NCBI GenBank assembly: GCA_905221605.1
Contig: CAJNDS010002609.1
Coordinates: 62,001-126,000 of the forward strand
DNA: 64,000 nucleotides
DNA from: Symbiodinium natans
Taxonomy: Eukaryota > Sar > Dinophyceae > Suessiales > Symbiodiniaceae
Reading direction: 5' to 3'
Shown here: in pieces, positions 48,568 through 58,690 of the stretch
Numbering within the stretch: the stretch's first letter is position 1
Layout: every line of letters starts with the position of its first letter
The notes under the pieces: model-generated
What the model was told of the DNA's origin: nothing
What the model saw: only the letters and a program-made list of their open reading frames with translations
The model's database searches: none
Made by a program: the position numbers and the translations under genes

Positions 48568-50321
48568 TCACATCGCAGTACAACAGCAAGCAGCCCCTTC
48601 CTCTTTCGAAGCTCCATCTGCGATCCGATTCCTTCCCTCTGCACTCCTTCCTGCTGCTGCCTCTTCTGTGACGATCTGGATGACTGGAGGAGTGACTGGA
48701 CGTGCAACGGCCTGCGAGGGAATGGAGTCCGCAAGTGGCTGGGTCAGCAACTCGCAGATGGAGACGAAGGTTGGGCGGTTGGCGACATCGGGGTCCCATG
48801 CAGCGGCAACCAAGGCTGCGATTTGTTTGGGCATGGTCTGCGGAATCTGTGGACGCTTGCCATCGCGGATTCGTTCGATGATGAGCTGGTGGACAGGCCC
48901 TGCATCTTGCATGAGTTGAGCAAGCAGCATCCTGGGCATCATGCCCGTAAAGAGTTCCAAGTCAAGCTCTTTGATGCCGAAGGTGAATCCCAGGACCAAG
49001 CTGAATGAATAGACATCACTCTTCTCGCTCACCTCCCCAAGGAAGGCCTCTGGCGCCATGTAGAGCATCGTCCCTGCAGCTCCACTCTCACTGCTGCATT
49101 GCGCAAGAGCTAAGACCAAGCCAAAGTCTCCGACTTTCGCCACAGGCCCAGGGTTGGAGATCAGCACGTTCTCTGGCTTGAGGTCGCGATGCACCATGCC
49201 GCGGCCAGCGATGAAAGCCATGCCCTTGGACACATCCAGCATCAGAAGCCGGCGATCATTCACGGAACAGCTCACGCCGCTGCCCTGGGTGAGATACTTC
49301 TTGAGGTCCCCAAGCTCGCAGAACTCTGTGACGATCAAGAGCTGCGCAACGTTGATGGCCATGAAGGTGACCAGGTTGTTGTGTCGCAAGGCTGCCAAAG
49401 CTTGAACTTCCTTCTCGAAGTTCTGCTCCTCAGCTTCATGCTGGATTGCGAGACATGCAGGGTCGTTCTTGCTTTGCGAGGAGGCGGGTGGTGTCTCATG
49501 CCGAGACTAGTGTGATCTAGTGTGTTGCAGGTCAATCGATTAAGACTGAACTCGGATCTTGCAGTGTTCGTCTGGCATGAACCTCTTTAGGCTATGAGTA
49601 TGTAAAATCATAAACCCATCCTTGTGCATAAGTCATCCACCCTGTATTTTAAACAGAAGTGCGAGTCTCCCGCCGGGCTCTTTGCCCGTCAAAGTCCCCC
49701 CCACCCGAAACCCAAAAAGAACAGAGTCTCCCGTTCTCAGTGCGCAGTGCAGGCGCAGGCACAGGTAACTCCCAAACACAGACCCCAAACCTTGTGTAAC
49801 CGTGTTGAGAGTTTGTGTACCTTCATCGTCAGGGCTAAACCGATCAAACATCTTAGCGCGTGAACTGACATTCGTGCTGCCACATAGTGGCAATTACCCC
49901 ATCAGAGAGTCATGGCATTCAAGCTGACACACTACGCGCATTCACACTTCGTGCCATCCCTTCACTCCCATGGGTGCAGACAAGAAAAGAATAGACATGT
50001 GGGGTTATCCGGCCCTGTAATGTTTTTGGTGGGGGGGCTGCCCCTCTATGGTAGCATTCTGTTGTAGTTATTGGCCTTGAGTAACAAAACAGAGGGTTTA
50101 GGGTGTAGGGCTTAAAGACCCAAACCCTCAACCCTGACCCTATACCCTAAACCCTAACCCTACACCCTAAAGACCAAGCGTCAAGCTCTTGACTCATGGC
50201 TTCCTGGCGCATCTTCTTGACCACAACGTCGGTCCCCCAGAGATTTCCGCGGAATACAACTCCGAACCCTCGGCGGGATCCGAACCCCAACCAACCCCGC
50301 CCCCCCCCCACCCACACGCAT

Positions 50322-50358
<37 letters not shown>

Positions 50359-50834
50359 AGACCGAGACAGTGTCGGGGGACTGAAAGCCAATGGATCTCA
50401 CTCCGAATTGGAGATAGTCCAAACTCAAAAGCTTCATTGAGTCTCTCAAGAGGCTCAGTACACCAAGGCACATTATACCAAGTTACATCAAGACTGGGAA
50501 CCATGCACAGCAACGACAATATATTGCATCACGAGAACCAGTGCACGGCGAAGATGTTACTTGCATTCAGAACTTCAAGCAGGAGTTGCCGTAACTTCTG
50601 ATTGTTGGTGTTACTGTAGCAGCAAGACTAAGTTGAAACATCCTAAACCCTTGGCAAATCGGGGATCCCACAAATAAAAACACACACACACACACACACA
50701 CAAAACGAAAACAAAAACACAAAAGAAAGAGGGTACTACTCGGTGTGCTAGAAACCACCTTCACCAAGCTTGTCTTGCTCGCTGTATCGGAGTCCATTCG
50801 GCCCGAGGTCCACGGTCGGAACGATCTTCGCCAT
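48568..50834 (-). CDS. Protein kinase (TKL-like), complete three-exon gene
   Basis: Three exons, 50756-50834, 50194-50268 and 48568-49433, add up to 1,020 nt in one frame: 339 aa plus stop. Both introns are GT-AG. Kinase landmarks by residue: Gly-rich loop LGEGGFGVV (23-31, split by intron 1), VVVKK with Lys44, helix-C Glu60 in NFEKEV, catalytic HRDLKPEN (133-140), DFG (154-156), APE (178-180), DVYSF (191-195) and the RP segment of the last lobe helix. It phosphorylates Ser/Thr or Tyr; helix C and the DVYSF region are closest to tyrosine-kinase-like (Raf-type) kinases. About ten extra residues interrupt helix F after DVYSFSL. The protein ends CCCTAM, a CaaX-like box with neighbouring cysteines, so membrane anchoring by prenyl or palmitoyl groups is plausible. 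Introns carry CA microsatellites and telomere-like words. Confidence 0.92.
50322..50354 (+). repeat. CA microsatellite in kinase intron 1
   Basis: Uninterrupted CA run. A second run lies in the same intron at 50681-50702. Confidence 0.95.
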
Positions 50835-51111
50835 CTTGCTGTCAAGCAAGCCTAAGTTTCCCTAACCCCCCCACCCACCCACCCACCCCACAACCGTTCT
50901 CCATATACCCTTAAACAGCCCGTATACTATATAGGGGGGGAGTATTCAACCTAGAGGGTATACGGTTTAGGGTTTAGGAGTTGAGGGTGTGTAGAAAGGA
51001 GCAAAAAGGAACCTAGGAGAAACAAGGGTGCCTTCGTTTATTATTGCAGGTACATGGAGGATCGAAAAACCCCTCCCCCGGCCAAACACAGAAGGAGTAA
51101 GGGTTTAGAGC

Positions 51112-53798
51112 TTAGGGCTGAGCTTCCTGGAAGCCGAGAGGAATCGAACCACCGTTCCGACCTGGATCGCCCTGGATGATGCAGACGTGCTGGCCAACAG
51201 CACCCAAACACACGGCAAACCGGAAGCGGCCTCCAATACCAACAGCATGGATCACGCGGCCCTGATGAAGGAACTCACACTTGCCATTGTGCACGCGTGC
51301 TCCAACCACGTCTCCAACAGATACCTCCCCAAACTTGCCCTTGATATCGTCCTCGTGGAGTATTGCTTGGCCGGCAGGCGTGACAACACAGCCAATGGAA
51401 CCCTTGAACTGTGATGCCCCGGGAAGGTGCCTCTGAAAATTCATTGCTGCTTCTGTGCAAAGGCCCCATGCGAAGATGCCTTTTGCTGCCAGGGGCAAAG
51501 CCTTGATCTGCAAAGTAAACACAGCAGGAGCACTGGTCGATGATTCCACAACTTGCTCTGTGACCAAGGATGCCCAATGAAGTGGGTTCTCTCGCTCCGC
51601 GCGAGCGTCCTTCTTGCCTTTCTCAAGCGTAACTTCCGGAACGTGGCCCGCTGCAAAAGTGAAGCCAGAAGGAGCCTAGGTTTAGGGTCTAGGGTATTCC
51701 TACACGAGATCCTCCTAAACCCAATAAGGGAAAGTATACATCCCAAGGGCCGACCGAGGAGCCGAATAAACATCGGAAGGAAGACTGGCCTTTGGGAGCG
51801 CATCCGCCACATCCTTCAGCATACTCAGCAGCTTCCTGCGCAGCTCCCCGGAGTCCGATTCCTTGGGCTCTTGGACAGGGGTCTGACCCACAAGTCCATT
51901 TCTCTTGGCTGGCCATACATCCTGGTAGTAGGTGGACACACGATACCTGTAGGAAGACTCATCAGTGTCACCAGCCCACTTCACAGCTATCCAGCCATCA
52001 CACTCCTCGAGCAAGCTCGTGCACACTCCTTCATTGTACGCCGTGCCATCCTGGTCCATCCACTTCCAACTTGGCCCACGGATGACCTTGGATCCTACCT
52101 CCGGGGTGTCTATCAAACCCTGGCAGTATCTGCACACATCATAGTCATGCTTGTTGCAGCGCTTTATGTGTGCTCCATCTGGTATACGCACCAAGCACAC
52201 GTCGCAACAATGGCCGGCTTTGCTTGTCACCATCTCTGACAGATCGCATCCCTCATGGCAACACCGGCGGACCGTGCTAGGGAACAGCTCGATATCCCAC
52301 CAAAACTCCTTGCCATTGATTGAAGTGCGAACGCACCGCTTACTCACCTTCACCACCGTGGCAACTTGGTTGCAACAGTCGGCCATAGCCTCCCTGCTGA
52401 ACTTGGTTCGCATGCTCTCTAGCCGAGGGTCATTGAGAGTGGGCATGTCAATCACATATCCAACCTTCATGGCCTTCTCACCGCCGGCTACAGGAACATC
52501 CACAATTTCAGCTTGCTGGCCCTTGCTTGTGAACGTGACACCAATGCGGAACTTCCCATTCCCACCAACCGTGAAGCTGAATGAATCATCACCCTTGAGC
52601 AGGCTCACCTTGCTGCCGGGACTGACACAAACTTTCACCAGCTCGCCGTCGCGAACACCTGGGAAGTTTCCATCAAGTTTAAAGTTTGAGGAATGAAAAA
52701 AAGGGTCCACCTATTATTGGGAAAATACCCACCTGGAAAGCTGCCCTTCTTCTCCCCGCCAGTGATGATGAAGCCAGCATCTCTGGCGCAGCATGCCCCA
52801 ATGGATGGCTGAAAGGCACGGTCCCCTACAGGGCGAATGCCGAAGCCCGTGGGAACGTCATCCACAACGCCAAAAACAAGGGGTCCATCAGCATCACCAC
52901 CCGCACGCACCACCCGAAGAAGAAAGTCACAGTGGTCTTCGTTGGTGAGAACTTGCGATGTCACCATCGTTGCGGTCCTGCTGATTGTACATGTCGCCAC
53001 TTTGTCGCGAGCGTCGCAGTCAACACTCTGCAGCGCATCCACAAAAGTGAAACCTTTCGACTGTGAGTATTTCTCAACAGGCAGCCTGGAAGCAGCGTCA
53101 TCACCGGGTTGCCCCATCAAGCCAGCCAAGCCAGCCATCAGCGCAGCAGCTGCTGGATCGGCTTCCATCAGTTGCCTCAAGGCGGCCGCTGATGCGTCTT
53201 GACCCTGTCGGTCCAGGATCTCGACATGCTGCCCCTTGCTGGAGAGACTGGCCGCACACCGGAAGGCGCCATCGCCAACCACCTGAAATCCAAGCACCTG
53301 GGTCGACCCATGCCAAATGGATACATTGGACCCGCGCTGCACTTGGATTTTCAGTGTGTCCCCGCTCTTGATGCCTGGAACGGATCCTTGAGTCTTTCCA
53401 TCATGCACCTTCTGACCTCCACCGGGGTAGGCGCATATGCCGATCGAATTCGGAAGCTTTGGGTGGCCGATTGGCAGATATTGGAAACCGCTGGGAACAT
53501 CACTAACCACGCCGATGATGATTGGCGCACCCTCTTCACCGCCGGGCTCTCTGACTCGCACAATGAAGTCGCATGTGTCCTCTTTTGTGACCACCTGGGA
53601 TGTCACTATGGTGGCCATAGTGGAGACAACGCACACGGCTTGCTTGTCTTCAGTGTCGCAATCCACGCTCCTCAGCACATCTGCCCATGTAAAGCCCTTT
53701 TGTGTGGAGAAAGACTCCCTCGGTAGCTTCGTGGCCGCTGCCTCAGCAACCTCCTCTCGAACCTGCCGATACATCTGGAGGAGATCGGCTGAAGCCAT
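51112..53798 (-). CDS. SPRY-like repeat / ZZ / MIB-HERC2 domain protein, complete
   Basis: Exons 52733-53798, 51763-52658 and 51112-51675 join in phase to 841 aa plus stop. The ATG at 53796-53798 follows an in-frame stop. Layout: SPRY-like repeat 1 (about 35-200, starts GFTWADVLRSVDCD), repeat 2 (249-405, starts GFTFVDALQSVDCD), a Mind-bomb-type repeat (420-484, with INGKEFWWDIELF), a ZZ-like zinc finger (about 497-538; CDVC, later CRYC), a MIB/HERC2 domain (542-608, GSKVIRGPSWKWMDQDG) and repeat 3 (655-825, GFTFAAG). MIB/HERC2 and ZZ domains occur in E3 ubiquitin ligases that bind partner tails, but no RING, HECT or other ligase domain is present, so an adaptor role is the safer inference. 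Intron 1 (52659-52732) is GT-AG, intron 2 (51676-51762) GC-AG; each has similar words at both ends. The stop lies in telomere-like sequence. Confidence 0.9.
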
Positions 53799-53829
53799 CA
53801 GCACCAACGTGATATCAGGCCCCAGGCGT

Positions 53830-54300
53830 TCTGATCATCAGACTGTACTTAGGCTTGAGCCCAAGATCTCGCTCGGTGCTTGCATAATGGCTTCGGGCAT
53901 TTTTGCTCTCAGATCTTTCATGTTCTGGCACCCATCACGTTGTGGTTCGTGAGGGGCTGTAGGAGCAGCCAGGCTACCTCCTAAAATCATGCAAGTTCCA
54001 GGACCCCACTCCCCCTAAACCACATCCGCCCGGCCTCTGGCACTGGATCCTTCGGGACTGCGCAGGTGGATCGGGATTTTTCGGGGCTCTTCGGAACATG
54101 GTTTGTTTTTTTCAGCTTTCGAATTCCTGAAGAGGAAACTGAAGGCCTGATGGCACCGAGACCCCCTTTAGGGCTTAGGGTTTAAGGTTTAGGGTCTCCT
54201 TCCAAAAAGGAACATGTGCACGTCATGGATTTTAGCAGCACGAGCGGACTGAGCGCTTCCGAGCTGAAAATGTGAACAGATAGCCGTGGAAAAGGAAATA
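53830..54300. other. Upstream region of the SPRY/MIB gene
   Basis: Putative 5' flank. It contains a telomere-like block at 54165-54203 (gggcttagggtttaaggttt). No promoter motif can be called. Confidence 0.4.
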
Positions 54301-55366
54301 GAGGGACAGCAGTAGCTGTTCATGGAGAATGGAGTGCAGAGGAAACAGGCCACATGCCGAGACCTCGTCCTACCAGATCAATATCTCCTCCAGCGTTGCC
54401 AACATGGAGGATTGCAAAAAATGTCCTGGAGTTCCTTCATTGAATCTTCCGAAGCTGCAAGAACCCCCAAAGCGGTTCCCACGGAAAGGAGGCTTCAAAA
54501 GAGTGACCGGGTAAGCCGGCTGCCTGGTTGCCATCACAGAAGCGGACCAGGCCCGTTCTCGGACCTTTGGCGAGCACGAAGCCTGGGCAAGGAGAACGAA
54601 AGAGCCACTGCAAAACGGCTGATTGAGTGGGTTTTGGTGAGGAGAATGGAAGAACTGCGACTTCAACTGAGCCGAAGCCGCAAGAGGAGCAGGAACAAGC
54701 GAGTGGCCGCGCCTTAGCCGGTAAAACTGGAGAGTGAAGAGGAGTTGGCATGGCATAGAAGTGTGCCACATTCTATGTGTATAGGAGATACACAGGCGAC
54801 TCTTTTGATTTGTGTGCACTGTAGGGGCTGGATGGCCACCACGGTTTTGCCAGCAAAGACATATGGTGCTTCGGACGAGCAAGAGGATGATTTCTTCGAG
54901 GACACACGATGATGCACAGACACATCTGTTGAAAAGCACGAGGACAGCTAGCAGACAGCAGGAGCAAAAAAGACCAGAGTTCTATACACACATGTGTGCA
55001 CGTGTTGCAGCAGTGAGATGTGAGGATAGATACATAGAGTGAGAGCAGGATGCGACTGGAGACACATGTCTTTGATGTGTATGTGGCTCAAACAAATGAG
55101 GTTGTACAGATATACAGTATGCACAGCACTGCGGTGCGTACAGGATGTCGAAAGGACCAGTTGGGCATGTCTGGCGTGGAATCAGTGGCGCAACTTGACT
55201 AGGCTGTCGTGACTGCGAGAATTTTTCCTCTTGGTGTGATGTAACCACCCTAAATTCTTAACCCGAAAGATGTATATGTCACAAAGCACACACAAGGACA
55301 AAAGAAATGCAGAGGAACAAGCAGGCGACAAGGATTCTGGCGGACCCGAAGATATCGACAGAGGAG

Positions 55367-55397
<31 letters not shown>

Positions 55398-56250
55398 TGC
55401 GTCGCAGGTCATCTGACAAGAGCACGGAGTCAGGACCTGTGGTCTTGCATAGTTCTTCGGATGTCCGGGCCCACGACGTGGAACTGGAAGACGAAGCCTT
55501 CTGGAGCTTGGATGGCTGGCGCCAGCCCATTGATTATCGATGTGATACAGCAGGAACGGGAAGTTGCTTTCGGCCAGGTTGCAAGCCACTGTTGGCGAAC
55601 TGCTTGCCAAGGATCATATCGGATTTCATCTCGCACACGTTCGTTTATGCAAGAGCCAAAAGGATTTTAGGGTTGCAAGGACAATTGAAGCCTTGAAGGC
55701 AGACGACGAGTCGCAGGATGATGACCACAATGGCGAGGAGGACATGCAGCCGGTTTGGTTGAGGTTTCAAACGGTTTCGGTTTTTTTTTTACATAGATGG
55801 TTGAAGGTTGGGAGTTTAAGGTTTTTTTCTTGTGGTTTCCGGAAGGTCAAGAAAAAGAAGGAACGGAAGACCAAGAAGCTTTAGAAGAAGAAGACGGACA
55901 AGCAGCCAAAGAAGAAGAAGAAGAAGGACAAGAAGCCAAAGAAGAACAAAGACACAAAAAGCCTGACAAGGAGAAGGACAAGAAGCCTGAGAGAAAAAAA
56001 CGGACAAGAAAGCTGAGAACAAGAAGGCCGAGAACCAGGACGTCGCTAGTGTAGCAGACGTGATCACCGCAAGGAGAACTTTTGCCGGTCTTTGCAAACT
56101 CCGACTCCTCAGCATGATGGAAGTCTTCTTCGAGAAGGTGATGCCTTTTGCCAAGAACCCGAAAGGTGCACCACAGGAGTCTGGCGATATATATATATAT
56201 ATATGTATATATAGTCGAACCATATACTCACACAGGTTCAAGTTATGATA
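54300..56250. other. Unclear region with Lys-rich plus-strand frame
   Basis: Both strands give weak coding signals. Plus strand 55845-56010 is an AAG/GAA-rich block giving Lys- or Glu-rich peptides in all frames. Plus strand 55455-55560 (DVRAHDVELEDEAFWSLDGW) and the overlapping minus-strand frame 55430-55600 (PEGFVFQFHVVGPDIRR) are both plausible, so neither is called. Poly-TA runs lie at 55367-55392 and 56187-56216. Confidence 0.3.
55367..55392. repeat. TA microsatellite
   Basis: Thirteen TA units. A similar but interrupted run is at 56187-56216. Confidence 0.95.
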
Positions 56251-56254
56251 AGCC

Positions 56255-57310
56255 AAAAATGTATCTGGGTCAAACTAAGAAATATGCTGATTCAAAGAAT
56301 TGCCACCTTTTTGATATTGCCGGGAGAGCAGTGAGGTGAAGGATCAAACATTGGATCCTTTGTCGAGCACTGCTGATTTCTCCTGTTGGGGGGAAACCAT
56401 GAAGGAACAATCGGAATGCAGTCGCAACCACCTGGCATTGAGTCCTCCCAACAGTTGCCAAGGGAAGGGAGGGTGGGTTTCAAACAGAGGCATCGCAATA
56501 CCTAAGTTGCCCCACAGGCAACCGGTCGTTAAGCCTAAGCACACGTGAGCAAGCACACATATCCTTCAGGTTATGATCGCAGCATTCAAAGCGCTGATTC
56601 AAAAAGAATCGCGACCTTTTTGTCATTGCCGGGAAAGCAGTGCGGGGAAGGATCTCCACATGTTTCAAACATTGGAGGTATCTTTTGTTGAGCATGCTGA
56701 TTTCCCCTTTTTGAACAATCGGAACGCAGTCGCAACCACATGGAATTGAGCTCCCAACAGTCGCCAAGGGAAGGGAGGGTGGGTTGCAAACAGAGGTATC
56801 GCAATACCCAAGTTGCCCCACAGGCAACCGGTCGTTGAGCCTATGCACACGTGAGCAAGCACACATATCCTTCAGGTAATGATCGCAGCATTCAAATCCA
56901 AAAATGTATCTGGGTCAAACAAAGAAATACGCTGATTCAAAGAATTGCCACTTGTTTGTCATTGCCGGGAAAGCAGTGAGGTGAAGGACCTCCACATGTT
57001 TCAAACATTGGAGGTATCCTTTGTCGAGCACTGCTGATTTCCCCCAAAAGGGAAACCAGGAAGGAACAACCAGAATGCAGTCGCAGCCACATGGAACTGA
57101 GTCCTCCCAACGGAAGGGAGGGTGGGTTTCAAACAGGGGTATTGCAACACCTAAGTTGCCCCACAGACTCCTTCAGGTTATGATCGCAGCACTCAAAGCC
57201 AAACATGTATCTGGGCCACAGGCAACCGGTCGCCAAGCCTAAACACTAAGCACAGATCGCAACCTTTTTGTCATTGCCGGAAAAGCAGTAAGGTGAAGGA
57301 TCTTCTTTCA
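56255..57310. repeat. Tandem repeat, about 3.2 copies of a ~320-bp unit
   Basis: Copies begin near 56283, 56593 and 56931, with a partial fourth near 57250. Shared landmarks are gctgattcaaa, ccttttt, attgccgggaaagcag, gaggtgaagga, gtcgcaaccac, gggtgggtttcaaacag, aagttgccccacag, gcaaccggtcg and cacacgtgagcaag. Order of blocks is rearranged in the last copy. The overlapping short ORFs are copies of one another and are not taken as genes. Confidence 0.9.
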
Positions 57311-57319
57311 AAAGAAGAC

Positions 57320-58540
57320 CCACCGGAAGCCACCCTCCGCCGCCCATTCCAGTGCGGGCAAACCACCTTAAAGCCATCCCACTTTCAAAACACGGTTAAA
57401 CACTTCCACCCACCTGCACCCCTTCGAAACAAGTCCAATCCATGCAAAAAACAGTGCCCACTTCCAGTTCATTCAAAAGCAAAACGCCCACTCCAGACTC
57501 CAAACCCACAAAACCACCAACTACCCGCAGGTCGGAGAATATCCACGCGCTTGGAGGCCACACCTTTCAAGACATACAGCGTCGATGCACAACGAATGCA
57601 GTCCGCGCTAAAGCAAGATTTGGACAGCGCAGAACCCCAAATTAATGCATACATCAGGGTCAAGCCACACCGCAAACCTTGCCGCAACAACAATACCATT
57701 ATGCGTGACTCCCACACACTGTTCCGCCAAATTTTTAAAGGCGGCCCACAATACAAAAGATTGCCTATCGTGCACGTAACTCTTGCACGCTCGTGAATGG
57801 AAAGTGTTGTGGGAGTTGTAAACTGCATGTTGCCGGAACTTAGGTTAATAAGCACAGTCTGCGCGCAATACAAGAACTGTGTGTAAGCGTGTGGCCACTG
57901 CATTGCTGCACTGCCAAGTTTGCTTTAGCTTTGTGCTTTGTTGTGTTGCAAAGATTCTTGCGCTGCGCGGAGATTGTAGTCATCTCTTAGCTTCTGATGT
58001 AGGCACGCGTACGCTCACTTAACAGCATTCTCCTTGCCTACAACTTTACAAGAAAGCTAAAGCTCGCTTTCGGCGGATGTTAATAAACCCTTTGACCTTG
58101 TTGCGGCATGTAATTATTTGAACTTACCAAAGAAGAAACAACACGGAGCAATGTTGAACTGTGAAAACACAGCAGCAGCGCGCTGAACCCTCTTTTTCTC
58201 ACGACTTGAGCCAAAGTCATAAGCCGGAGGCTTCGTCAGTGAAACTCTTTACACACAGGTGAAAACTCTGCTCTGCCACGTGTTCTCCACAGCCACAAAA
58301 CAAACTCAAACGTCAGTGGGAGTTCTCGGGACCTACCCAACTACACCTAAAGCAAGCAAAAACGTGCACAGTCACTTCTACAGCTTCCAGACACACATCC
58401 CTACAACTCAAGCACTTCAAAAGGCTTTCCCACTTAAAGCAGCACTCCCGTCGAGCCTCCAAGGCACAACTACGGAGTTCCTACAACTACACACACACAA
58501 CTCTGAGCCAGCATGCAGGACAACAAAGTTAACATGTCCT
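57320..58540. other. Spacer with open frames on both strands
   Basis: A 167-codon plus frame (57293-57796) and a 144-codon minus frame (57469-57903) overlap. Neither has recognisable motifs. Nothing else found. Confidence 0.3.
58205..58215 (-). other. Possible relict spliced-leader 3' end
   Basis: The minus strand reads tttggctcaag, exactly the last 11 bases of the dinoflagellate spliced leader. No clear coding sequence follows, so this may be chance or a decayed retroposed transcript. Confidence 0.35.
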
Positions 58541-58541
58541 T

Positions 58542-58591
58542 AGACAGGAACTTTCGTCTGCACGCTGCGAGGCGTAGCCACCCGAAGGGGC
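58542..58591 (+). repeat. 50-bp direct repeat, copy 1
   Basis: Identical to 59294-59343. It begins agacaggaactttcgtctgc and ends cacccgaaggggc. A shorter third copy of its first 14 bases is at 61422-61435. Confidence 0.9.
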
Positions 58592-58690
58592 TGTGGGTTC
58601 AAGTGAAACAAAAGCTTACTAAAACTGTGGGGTGAAACTGCCGGTAAGTTCCCCCTCTCATTCCTTGTCCTCGGTTTTGACGTACCGCTA

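Noticed and set aside
55860-56050. Lys/Glu-rich repeat as a histone-like or basic nuclear protein
   Set aside because: AAG/GAA-rich DNA gives charged peptides in every frame. No start, fold or neighbouring exon supports it.
57469-57903. 144-codon minus-strand frame near the copia element as an extra retroelement gene
   Set aside because: No gag, nucleocapsid or envelope-like motif, and it overlaps an equally long plus frame.
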